Shown: piece after piece, positions 1-10,281 of the stretch
Layout: the number at the start of each line of letters is the position of its first letter
Position numbering within the stretch: the stretch's first letter is position 1
Assembly: GCF_018143015.1 (NCBI RefSeq)
Contig: NC_054751.1
Coordinates: forward strand, 31,944,347 to 32,008,346
Direction: 5' to 3'
Origin: Lytechinus variegatus
Lineage: Eukaryota; Echinodermata; Echinoidea; Temnopleuroida; Toxopneustidae
DNA length: 64,000 nucleotides
Notes under the pieces: generated by a model
Database searches by the model: none
What the model saw: the letters and a program-made list of their open reading frames with translations, nothing else
What the model was told of the DNA's origin: nothing
Program-made: the position numbers and the translations under genes

Positions 1-341
1 AGATGAAAGTAACAAATTTGACACAATTGTGAGCATTGTCTATTTTTGTAAAGCGCGCAGAAATCGGTTTGCGCAGATATGCTCATTTTCACGCTGTGTC
101 AACGAAGAAAGGCAAAAACAATCTGACCGTGTAGTACATTTCTCAAACATTTCTTTTGCATTTTCAGCAAATTGAAATAAAACATATACATTTAAAAATT
201 TTGTAACGTTTGCCAGTTGCCACCCAAATGAACATTTTAACCCTAAGTAAGCACAACCTTTACCCTTTTGTGCCAGCTGGATCAGAGGACATTACTGAAT
301 GTAAACAAAAGTTTATTTCAGACATCTCCAGCATTCTTTTA
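1..341. other. Left-edge sequence, no feature seen
   Basis: AT-rich sequence with no convincing open reading frame, splice pattern or repeat that I recognise. It ends at the inverted-repeat element starting at 342. Confidence 0.4.
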
Positions 342-1081
342 TAAACCCCTCAAAAAAAGTTTTGCAACTCAGTTTTGGGGATGATATCTTTTTGGTTAAT
401 GAAGTATAAAAGATGAAACTGGTATCATTGGAAAGCTGATTTATTCTTCTTTACAATGACATGCCATTTGCTTTGATTATGTAATCATGGAATATGCGAT
501 CACCCTGAACATCGAGAAAAATCAGAAGTGAAATGTTGCAAAATGCATTGATTTCCAACAAGAGTCTCCATTTCTATAGAATTTCCACCATACAGGTGAC
601 AGTGAATGCACTCGGTCCATCCTCGAAACAATTGGAAATTCGCTATTGCAAACGACGCATTTTGCAACATTTCATGTCTAACATTGCTGCGTATTATCAT
701 GTCTGTGTATTTCATGATAACACTAGCATTACAAACGACACATGATTGTAAAGAAGGATAATCATGCTTTCTAGAGATATCACTTTTACACATGATGATG
801 GCACAGTAAGAAATTTATTAGCACTCAAACTTGCAGTTTGAGTTGCAGAACTCAAACATGACATGGCAACGAATTTTGCAACATTTCATTGTTTGCATTG
901 CTGCATAGCCTATTTATCATGTCTGTGTATTTCATGATAACACTAGCATTACAAATGACACATGATCGGAAAGAGGAATAATCATACTTTCCAATGAAAC
1001 CACTTTTACATATGATGATGGCACACTAAGAAATTTATTAGCACTCAAACTTGAGTTGCGGAACTTATTTTGAGGGGTTTA
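342..1081. mobile_element. Inverted-repeat (MITE-like) element, possibly PIF/Harbinger type
   Basis: The left end (342-371) begins TAAACCCCTCAAAA and the right end (1052-1081) is its near-perfect reverse complement, about 30 bp with 3 mismatches. TTA occurs just outside both ends, compatible with the 3-bp TWA target duplication of PIF/Harbinger elements. Homology continues inward as an imperfect long inverted repeat (342-480 against about 950-1081). A unit of about 200 bp is also present twice in direct order (about 655-850 and 875-1065), and 531-546 is inverted at 657-672. No transposase is present, so it is non-autonomous. The superfamily assignment is inference from the 3-bp flank alone. 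Confidence 0.7.
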
Positions 1082-2402
1082 TTAAGTTTTCATCATTTAA
1101 AGTGGAACCACATTTTATCTTTCATTAATACTTGTTTCTCCACACTTTTTCCAAGCTTGACGGTGATTAACAAAATGAAAAATCAAGCCGAAGCCATTTC
1201 ATGTGAATCACAACTCTGCGTTACGATATCACCACAATGGCCTCGGTTTGTTGGGAGGGGAGGGGGGGGGGGGCGCAATCATGAAGTGTTTTGGGCAAGG
1301 AGACAAGTTAAAATGGTAAAATATATACTGTATTCAAATCAATCTTCCTGGCTGAAGTCCATGTGTTTTTCATGATTAACATCTACTTTTATTCCTATAA
1401 CTATTTCTAAGTTCTGCGCAAATAATTTTCAGAACTTTTCAAAAGTAAGTGGTGCTCACTCAAGCGGAAAGATTTTTCGACAGTCAGTCATTGTTTTGCT
1501 TAAGGGGATCTGAACCAATGTTTAAATGTGGAAAACGTACGCTACAGGATATTAAAGATATATAATTTTACATGATTATTTCTAAGTGTAAACTTTTTTA
1601 TAAACAATGTATAGTCTCCGATTTCATTTTAATGTTTTAAACTAGCTGATTCATGTTCAATGATAGGCTTTCAGTATCTTCTAATTCTCTTCATGATTGA
1701 CTAGTATTCTCACATTGTTACTTTCAGTATCTGCATGCAAACTTTCGAAAAATCATTCAATTCGTTAAGCATCCTCCCACCCCTCTTCTCTCTCTTTGTA
1801 AACATAAAATGACGGTTCCAAATGTTATATAACCGAGAAAAGAAAAATGGTCAAAATAATATGGAAATATATATTACCATGTTAAAATTTTCCCATGAAA
1901 CTCTTTACGCTACGATGGTTATGATAACTTAAAAGGGAAGGGTGGATTCAATTCCGATACTCTAAAAAGAAATAGAATATAATATAGTAGATTGGAAAAT
2001 GTCTATCAATAGCGTAACTCAAATACGTTGATCCTTATATTTTAGAAATTATCTTTTACCTACAGGTGTTTGAATTACAGATTAAGGAAAAAAAATCAGA
2101 TGTTTATTATCTAAAACAGTTTGGAGTTTATCATAATTCTTCCATTGGCATTGTTAGAGAGTTCGATGTAGAGATCATGCACATTACTGCATGCATCAAT
2201 GTGTACTTTTTTCCGATTCTAAAGTCTCTCATGAAAGATGCCGGCCACCTGATGTTTATTCCAAGTTAGATTCAAGTAGCCCACATGGCTAATAATACAT
2301 GGGTGGTTCTTTTGCGTTACAATTTTCCACTTCACATCAATTTACATGGAAATTTCTTTCTTCTTCCTTTAATCAGATCTTTATTGAATTTCACTAACGA
2401 AA
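1082..2402. other. Intergenic region upstream of the RING-NHL gene
   Basis: No coding region is supported. It contains a short poly-G tract (about 1256-1273) and low-complexity AT-rich stretches. Any promoter of the gene starting at 2403 should lie here, but no defined core element stands out. Confidence 0.4.
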
Positions 2403-3941
2403 ATGAGGAAGCTGAGTACGCAGAGTTCTTTGGCCAGTAGTACCCCCGATGACCGGTGTCCACTGCACCTTGACGCCATCCAGGATGCCTACAATTTACC
2501 ATGTGGCCATGCAGCTTGTCATGAATGTCTGTACGCCATTGCAACAGCGAGCAGGAAATACCGAAGGCCACACATCACATGCCCTGTATGCCAGAAGACA
2601 TCCCCGTTTGAACCAGAACAGAAAGAACTTGAGGAAGCACAGTTCAGGGCGGAATCAAGGTGTGAGTTGAGTAGAAGTCCCTCCATCAGCGATGACCCGA
2701 GAAGCCGATCGAGCAGTTTGAGCAGTCATGGTGGAAGCACCGCTGCGTTGTCTCCTATCAGACGTCGGGAGTCTATGAAGATCAACAAGGAGCTTGATGT
2801 GAATGCATCTAAGCTAACCATCTCAAACGACCCCATGGTCAACAAACGCGTCACCATCACACTCAGACTATGTGATCAGGACGGGAAAATTATCATTCCG
2901 AAAAGTAACACATACGTCAGAGGAACAATTCTATTTCCTGATGGTGAGCCAAAGGAAATTGAGCTTCTCCCGTACCGACCACAGTCGTTAGGAATCAATG
3001 ATCTCACACATTCCTTCGAGAAAGTGTTCGTTCCACAGAGCGTTGGTAAGTACGAGGTTGATATTCCAGTCTCGGACAACTCGAAAGAACACATCATTGC
3101 TTACATCCTGGTTAAACCAAGTGGTGGGAAAGTGTTTGATTTACGAGGGATGTCAAAATTTAAAAACCCTCATGACATATTCCTTACAGGAGGCCAGTAC
3201 GTCATTACTGACAAGGGCAATCACCGAATAATCGTAACCGATCGCGAAGGAGTCGTCCAAATGGAGTTTGGTTCAACTCCACCTAAAGGGTTGAAAAGAA
3301 TCGGACCGTTTGCAATTGCGGGCGATCCAGGCGCATATTATGTGACAGACGATGCGAATAAATGCGTACTGCAATTCGTGAGGACAACGGCGAAACTGCG
3401 TCTCTGGGCGAAGGTAGGGCCATCACCGACAGGAATCGCCCTCGACATCGAACACGTTTACGTTGCGGACGCGAGAGAAAGCAACGTCCGGGCCTTCAAC
3501 CGCCACGCGCAACAGCTCTTTACCATTGCCTATCCTGGAAACCTAGATGGTGCTATCAGTTATCCCTGGTTCATCAAGATCAACTCTAAAGGTAACCTTG
3601 TGGTTGCGGACAGGAACAACTGCAGGATCCAAATCTTCGATCCACATTCCAAAAAGTCTCTTCTTTTAATCTCACCAGATCTCTGTGGAAAGAGATGGCA
3701 CTGTCGCGGACTTGCTCTGGATCGTCTTGATAATATCTACGTGACCTGTAGGCGGACAGACTCGTGGTGTATGTATAACAAAGAAACGGTTATGGTGTTC
3801 AGCGCGTCAGGAGATTACCTAGGAAATTTTGGAGAACTTTGTGAATTCAACTATATCCGGGGCATTGCCATCGACGATGACCAGGCAACTGCCCTAGTCG
3901 TAGACGGAGCCAATCACAGAATCAAAGGGTACCGATTATGA
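2403..3941 (+). CDS. RING / filamin-like / NHL-repeat protein (TRIM-NHL-type E3 ubiquitin ligase)
   Basis: A single uninterrupted frame encodes 512 residues. A RING finger lies at residues 19-63 with ligands C19, H22, C34, H36, C39, C42, C60 and C63, including the typical LPCGH and CPVC motifs. A Ser/Arg-rich linker follows (about 85-130), then an immunoglobulin-like filamin/ABP280 domain (about 135-240). The C-terminal half (about 245-512) carries NHL-type repeats with repeated D.GNHRI, VADRNNCRIQIF and VVDGANHRI motifs, predicted to fold as a beta-propeller. The family joins ubiquitin-ligase activity (RING) to RNA or protein binding (NHL). No B-box or coiled coil is visible, unlike TRIM2/3/32/71, so no orthologue is claimed. 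The second zinc ligand is His rather than Cys. The start is the first in-frame ATG, in an AAAATGA context. The absence of introns suggests an old retrocopy or one of the single-exon echinoderm family members. Confidence 0.9.
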   Translation: MRKLSTQSSLASSTPDDRCPLHLDAIQDAYNLPCGHAACHECLYAIATASRKYRRPHITCPVCQKTSPFEPEQKELEEAQFRAESRCELSRSPSISDDPRSRSSSLSSHGGSTAALSPIRRRESMKINKELDVNASKLTISNDPMVNKRVTITLRLCDQDGKIIIPKSNTYVRGTILFPDGEPKEIELLPYRPQSLGINDLTHSFEKVFVPQSVGKYEVDIPVSDNSKEHIIAYILVKPSGGKVFDLRGMSKFKNPHDIFLTGGQYVITDKGNHRIIVTDREGVVQMEFGSTPPKGLKRIGPFAIAGDPGAYYVTDDANKCVLQFVRTTAKLRLWAKVGPSPTGIALDIEHVYVADARESNVRAFNRHAQQLFTIAYPGNLDGAISYPWFIKINSKGNLVVADRNNCRIQIFDPHSKKSLLLISPDLCGKRWHCRGLALDRLDNIYVTCRRTDSWCMYNKETVMVFSASGDYLGNFGELCEFNYIRGIAIDDDQATALVVDGANHRIKGYRL

Positions 3942-4407
3942 GGCCAAACAACAAATCGTTAATAAGTAACTGTCCCGGGTAACTGTACTGGATCCTCTAC
4001 ATTCTCTATATATGTCTGCATATTCAAATGAATGTTTGATCTTGCCTTATATTTGAGTGTTACAATTATGATTCCAGTCCGATTGTTTATGCAACGGTAA
4101 ATATCGGGGGAGGTTGGGATAATTGTTCTTCCCTTCGATGTAATAAAAAAAGAACATGATAACACGAAGAGGGGGAGGGATGAGAAATTCGAACGAGAGG
4201 AAAAGCAGCTGGAATGCGATTATTATATATATTGTCATCATAATTGTAACGAGCCCAGAGCGCCAATTTTAATCATCATCATCATAATCATATTCTACTG
4301 CCTGCAACCCGTCATAGACATCAGCGATTAAGGTCCTAGCGTTTGTCATCTTTTACAATCCTGGTCGTTTGTCTTCACAAATACCCCTATATACCCGCTT
4401 CAATATG

Positions 4408-4413
4408 AATAAA
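4408..4413 (+). terminator. Candidate polyadenylation signal AATAAA
   Basis: Canonical AATAAA about 470 nt downstream of the stop codon of the RING-NHL gene. Position and sequence fit a 3' end, but cleavage cannot be confirmed from sequence. Confidence 0.45.
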
Positions 4414-5117
4414 TGGAATGAAATGGAACTAGAATAAGAGCAATCTTTATAACAAAGGGGATATTCTTTTTCAAGAATCTCAAAAGGAATAATTCTCAAA
4501 CTACTTGGAATATTCTATTGGTTTGATTCTGTTCTTGTTAAAGCATGACGTTAGTATACATTTTTACATCAACACAACGATAAAGAATTTTATTAAGTTG
4601 TAATGGCTTTATCTGATCATGGCATTATTATTTTTTAAATATCGAATCGGCAAGGCTGCTCCGTCAGCATCAAAAAGGAAAATCCTACAGTTAATCAAAA
4701 ACGCACTTTTAACGGAAATAAACTTTTCCCGGCTTTCAACCGCGAGGGTTATATTGAAAGAGGATGTAATAGCTTGTTTTGTTGACAATAACACACCGTC
4801 CTTCCGCTCGTTGATTTTTTCCCCTTTCATTTCATTTTAAATTTCTGCTTTCTCATCTCCGTTTGAGGAAAAATTCGGGATTTCTTCACTCTTTCTCCCT
4901 TTCTTTTGTTGAAAACTTAGATAAAATTATTTATATCCCAAAGTTATTTGTATAATGACCTAAACATCGAAGTTATAATGTAATATTTATAAAAACCTTA
5001 GTAATCAATTACTCAATTAGGAAAGATTTGATTTGCCAACAAAATTATGGTATAGACTAGGTTATAACCAATTTGTTTCCTTCCAGTTGCAATGGTCTAA
5101 TTGCCATTTGATATCAA
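4414..5117. other. Intergenic region, nothing recognised
   Basis: AT-rich spacer between the RING-NHL gene and the first TTAA-flanked inverted-repeat element. The short frames on both strands at 4609-4840 overlap each other and show no domain or codon signal. Confidence 0.4.
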
Positions 5118-6309
5118 AGGTCAAGTCCACCCCAGAAAAATGCTGACTTGAATAAATAGAGAAAAATCAAACTAGCATAATGCTGAAAATTTCATCAAAA
5201 TCGGATGTAAAATAAGAAATTTATGACATTTTATAGTTTCGCTTATTTTTCCCAAACAGTGATATGCACAACTAGGTTAGTCAGTCGATGATGTCCATCA
5301 CTCACTATTTTTTTTTTAATTATACAATAATTCATTTTTTATAGATTTGACAATAAGGACCAACTTGACTGAACCATATTTAACAAAGACATACATATCT
5401 TTAACAAAGACATACATACTTATCCAACGCGTCATTCAACAGATATCCATTTAACCAACCCCAGAATCCTACTCACTCATAAAACAATTCGCCACCATGG
5501 TCCAGATATTTGGAATGCCTTGCCACATAACATCAAACAATCCGCGTCTCTTAATTCTTTTAAAGCTTCTTTGAAAAAGTTTCTTATTTCTAAGTATTCT
5601 TAAATGTATCACCTGCACTCACCCACTAGCACTCACTCGCACTTAAAAAAATAACACTTTATCTTGTCTCTCCCCATTAAATATCTAACTTTTATACTTT
5701 CTCTTTTGTTACATCATTTTATCGAATTCTATTTATAACCTATTACGGTTCCCATGTAGCCCTCCCTCATGGCTGCTATTGTTTCAAGCAGTTACCTGCT
5801 TATAATAGCTGCCCCTGCATTTTTTACCCACTTTACTATTTTACGTGCTTCATTTATGTATTTTTCAACCTTATTCGTTATTTATATTTTCGATTGTCAC
5901 ACAAAAATGTACGCATTTATGTCATTTTTATTGTAACATTCTATTTTCATTTGTTGATTTATGAATAAAATGCAGAAACTCCTGCAAAAAAAAGGTTATT
6001 AAACAATCCCAATTCCACATGTTCAGGGAGGAATTAACCATCGTATCATTTGGCAATGAGGAGAAAATTAAAATATATCATATTTGATATAATAAAATAC
6101 AAAAGAAATAGTGAATGTATGACGTCACAGTCTCCTCATTTGCATACCAACCAGGATGTGCATAGAACTGTTTTGTGAAATTAAGCGAAACTTTAATATG
6201 TCATGACTTTCTTATTTTACATCCGATTTTGATGAAATTTCCAGTGTTATGCTTGTTGGATTTTTCTCTTTTTATTCAAATCAACTTTTTGTTGGGGTGG
6301 ACTTGTCCT
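5118..6309. mobile_element. TTAA-flanked MITE, family A copy 1 (interrupted by a LINE fragment)
   Basis: Long imperfect terminal inverted repeats of over 90 bp begin AGGTCAAGTCCACCCC and end in the complement GGGGTGGACTTGTCCT. The flanks are TCAA (5114-5117) and TTAA (6310-6313), fitting a TTAA target duplication with one later change. An uninterrupted copy lies at 21816-22409. Comparing the two shows about 610 bp of foreign sequence here (see 5380-5993). No transposase is present. TTAA flanks suggest mobilisation by a piggyBac-like transposase, which is inference. Confidence 0.75.
5380..5993 (+). mobile_element. 3' end of a CR1/L2/Jockey-type LINE, nested in a MITE
   Basis: A short frame ending at the TAA at 5601-5603 reads RHHGPDIWNALPHNIKQSAS and then FKASLKKFL, the WN.LP...FK..LK signature at the C-terminus of many non-LTR retrotransposon reverse-transcriptase proteins. 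It is followed by about 390 bp of 3' UTR with AATAAA near 5964 and a short A-run near 5990. TTTAACAA before and TTAAACAA after resemble a target duplication. The element is strongly 5'-truncated. A roughly 20-bp unit containing TTTAACAAAGACATACAT is tandemly repeated at its left edge. Confidence 0.7.
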
Positions 6310-6673
6310 TTAAGTTATTAGATCATAAAATCATTACGTGATGAATATAAATGATATTAGCTTACTGGTATATGCCAATCCATCGTGCATATTACAAATT
6401 GATAACTTGTATCTTAATATTCTTGACCCCCCAAACGAATTAGATAATGAATGCTTTTGCTGAATACTATATAAATATTCAGGGGAGATTCTACTGGGGG
6501 CATGGAGCGATCATCACGCCCCATGATTTTACATAATTATAGTGAAGATATGAATGATAGGATGGAAAGGGGTAAGAGGAAGAAATAGCAAAAAAGAATA
6601 AAAGAGGCAAGTCTTGATTGTGTTACTCTATTTCAAGAAATGGTGTCACTTTAGGTCATCACTTTTAGGTTGT

Positions 6674-6893
6674 GGCGGATCCAGGGGGGGCAAAGCCGCC
6701 CCCCTTGAGAGGCACGATTAAAATTTTAATGTAAAAATGCCGTTAAAATGGAAGTGTGCCCCCCTTTTGAAAGTGAAGACCTTTTTTTGTTCGTCAAACT
6801 CAATTTTTGGTTAAAACCCCCTTTTTTTGCTTGTCAAATTTTTCTCAGAAAATGTGCCCCTCCCCCTTTGAAAAATCCTGGATCCACCCCTGG
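6674..6893. repeat. Short C/G-rich inverted-repeat element
   Basis: The ends read GGCGGATCCAGGGG and CCTGGATCCACCCC as inverted repeats around an interior of C- and T-runs (CCCCCCTT, TTTTGAAAGTGAAGACC, TTTTTTTGCTTGTCAAA). Related sequence with the same GTGAAGACCTTTTTTT segment occurs at about 28161-28370, and a similar design at 21092-21454. Frames that cross it are artefacts of the repeat. Confidence 0.6.
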
Positions 6894-7887
6894 TTTTGCT
6901 TGTCCCCTCACCCTGACGTCTTTCTTTACTTGTACATACGGTTGGTATACAAACTCATTACTGAACATAAACTGTCTCTTGGATTTTTTATGAAATACTG
7001 TCAAGCTTTCTTAATGAAAGCTTTGAGAAATTTACTCTTTTTTTATCTTGGGCCTCCTTACTTATTGGAAGTGATTATGTCAACTATTGCTTATGGTATT
7101 TTCAAAGAGAAGACTCAGTACATGATATTGTACTACATGTACTGTCTTACACTATTAGTATATAAAAATATTTATTTCGTCTATTTTGTAACATTCTTAT
7201 ACATGAATTCTGTATAGTCTATTATGATATATGTTTCATGATTGTTCATTTTATTCTGCCACAATGTTTTTATCCTTGACATAAGATTTTAATAAAAAAA
7301 AAGATGTTTTAAAGAAAAAAAATATTTGCACCCGCTTTATTTGTATTTATTTCTCTTAACATTTCACCACTCAGCAACGTCTCTTTCTAAATAAAACAGT
7401 TTCATCATGGTTTGATAATTTTCATTTGAGCAGAGGGAAATATGACAAACTACTGTGATAGTACATGTATATAAACACATCATTTATTTCCACAAAATGA
7501 TCAAATTTGTACAATATTCTTTCTACAGAAATTCAAACCTCAAGATTGATCAGGGGACAGTTTCACAACACTTACCATAAGAACAAATCATTTCATCAGG
7601 AACTTCCACATTTTAATTGACTGATATCAAATTTGCTTTCGTATGATACAAACAACAAATCTTATGTTTTGATACAAACAACAAATCTTATGTTTGATAA
7701 AACAGCCAATGTGTGCTTTTGTCAGTGCTTAATTGAATCTAGTTTAATTAACTTTAATTTGTTTCATGATATTGATGAAAACCACTTCATGCATCTCTTG
7801 AAGATCTATCTCCTACAGACAGATTTTTGTTATCGCCCTACTATTATGTGTTACTGCTTACTAATATGGCAACCTTGTATATAATCT
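6894..7887. other. Intergenic region, nothing recognised
   Basis: AT-rich sequence. Frames here (for example 6807-7217 and 7633-7884) lack domains and partly run out of the preceding repeat. A short direct duplication, ACAAACAACAAATCTTATGT, is present around 7645-7695. Confidence 0.4.
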
Positions 7888-8048
7888 GGGGAGCGTTTCA
7901 TGATAACATTTTTGTCCGACATGTTGTCAGATCTGACATCTTTCCTTGAAATTGATTAGCTGAGAAGCAATGTTACTATGGTAACTGTCGGATAAAGTGG
8001 GACTTGTCGGATAAGACGTCTGACAAGTCCTTTCATGAAACGCTCCCC
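7888..8048. mobile_element. Short MITE, family D (about 160 bp)
   Basis: Terminal inverted repeats GGGGAGCGTTTCATGA and TCATGAAACGCTCCCC bound a 161-bp unit containing GTCCGACA, TGTCAGATC and TACTATGGTAACTGTC. Diverged relatives lie at about 9986-10097, 41047-41145 and 57273-57393. The size and perfect ends suggest a non-autonomous DNA element. Confidence 0.75.
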
Positions 8049-9985
8049 TGGAGTTCTTGGCACTGTCTTACAAAGAGCTTAACTTGATTCAAATCAATCA
8101 TAATTATGGAAAGCCAAGAATGACATAAAAAACTTGTCTACTTAAAATGTGCAAACAATGTCCCATTTTAAACAGAAAGAAGCGTGCTGGCTGGTCAAAT
8201 TGATCACATAAATCTCTTTTGAGCACTATGCTCCTTCATAAGCCTTCCAGATGACACATGATGTCATTGGCTCCCCATAGTCAGGCCTGCCATAGCTGTG
8301 GCTGGTTTGAATGTATCACACTGTATATTAGAAAGGGTCCTGAGGTTCATAACATGAAACTTAGCAATTGATCAAGGAGACCGATTTCTACTATTGATTG
8401 CATGGTTTATTGTGTATGATGAATTGTTAAATATCAGCATCATGATCAATAACTCGGCTTTATAAAACAAGGCCAAGATAATGACATTTTAATGTGAACT
8501 GATATACTCAAATTACTTGGGACTCGAAGTATCAGATTATATAACAAATCTATGGTAGCCTGCATGAGATACAAAGATTAACAAATCAACTTGAAATTCA
8601 TTAAATTTCTATCAAATATTGTACACTGAGAAACGTAGGATTGATCACACACAAATGGGGCGTGAAAATTCTGCCTAACTAATTTGCTTCTTCTTTTTTT
8701 AAAGGCAATCCTTTTTATAGGATCTTTTGAAATACATTTTTCTTATTCCCATGAAAACATTGACAATTTACAAGCTATTTGAAGACAATGATCATTTTCA
8801 TCTCTCTTTAAATACAAATCTTTTCTTTAAATTCCATTCTGAATAGCACAAAAACACCTATCCGGAATACAAAATACTTTCACTTTCGAATCTACCAAAG
8901 ACACTATACATTTGCATAAAAATGAAACCTGAAAACTCAGCATATAACAGAGAAATTGTCCTTAAAACAAATGTCGGTACAAAACTTGTTTGTAATAATC
9001 TATAGAGGACCATTTACAATGGTCTATGACCCACATGAATCTATTGGCTTCACTTTCATAATAGTATAATTAATACTGTACATCTATGATATGACAAATA
9101 TATCTATGAAAATGCTTAGCATTATTTGGTATAACAATTCAAACAGAAAGTGACAAAACAGGATTTAAATCAAATCATTGAAAATAAAATAAGCTATTTG
9201 AAAAAGTAAACAAGGATTACACGCATGATCATATAGCTACAATTAGAACCTAGAAAATTCTGACGAACAACATCCTATTAGGTCATGACAGAATTCATAA
9301 TGAAAAGTAATCAACCATCTATATTACAACTTTACCTTGTATCAAAATGATTAATAAGGAATTTATTCAGGTGACGTTATCTCTTAGCATTCAGAAGTTG
9401 CCAATTGACATCACACATATTCCAGAGCTGGAATTCCCAAGGAATGATGATAATTAACCCCAGTGTATGGTGGAAGCCCAAGTGTATCATCCCACCTGTA
9501 AGCAATCAGAGGCTAATCAGAGATCCACCCCCCCCCTCACCCAACCCCCATCCAGGAACAGGTGGCATGGACGCTTGGAAATAAAAAACATTCCCCACAT
9601 AATAACGATATGGGGTCCATGTATAAAGCCAAAAAAAAAAAATGAAATTCAGTCTATGTCAACAGGTCAATATGATTTTATATTCCATGAAAATAAGCAA
9701 TCATATTAAGTGCTTCAGTTCTGGAGGTAACAGATAACAAAAAAATTAGTCTTAACTTGTACTTCAACGCCAAACTCCATAAATTATATTGCCAACTTGA
9801 CAAGCAAGGAAAAATCAATAATTTTATGATGAAAACCTTTTTCCCTCCTACTGTAGTGGCTATGAAACGTTTGTTTATTCTGCAGTCTTTTGAAGCTCGG
9901 GGAATTAAAAAAGAAAACGCTCACAGTGAGGTTTGAATAGCATTCAGTTCATTCAGGAAAAGAGAAGAGATTCCAGAAGGATCTC
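8049..9985. other. Region 3' of COX15, possibly long 3' UTR
   Basis: No coding region is supported. At about 8060-8110 a segment with CTTACAAAGAGCTTAACTTGAT resembles one end of the inverted-repeat element at 34214-34485. A TTTATT at 9874-9879 is an AATAAA on the minus strand, about 400 nt past the COX15 stop, and is a candidate polyadenylation signal. Confidence 0.4.
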
Positions 9986-10097
9986 AGGAGAGTGTTTCAT
10001 CAACACTTGTTGTCGGTTGAGTTATCGCATCTGATGAGGAGCACTGTTACTATGGTAACTGTCAGATAGAACATCCAACAGGTATTTTTCATGTCAT
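9986..10097. mobile_element. Diverged family D short MITE
   Basis: Shares GTTTCATCAACA, GCACTGTTACTATGGTAACTG and the TTCATG end with 7888-8048, but the terminal repeats are eroded. It lies just downstream of the COX15 stop and may be part of its 3' UTR. Confidence 0.5.
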
Positions 10098-10281
10098 ATT
10101 GCTTCCCCGAAAAGACAATATGAAGCCATATTGGAGCCTTGAGTAACTCCCAAGTAGGCTAGAGAGAGGGGTATGAGCAAACTGGATAGATGTTCGAACG
10201 ACAGATAGGTTGGTACCTGAGAGAGATACGTTGATATTCCAAAGAAGATCGGAGCGGTGAACTCATGGCATAATGGCGTGT

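Noticed and set aside
6807-7217. 136-codon frame with hydrophobic segments
   Set aside because: It starts inside a C/T-rich repeat and continues in AT-rich spacer. No homology that I recognise.
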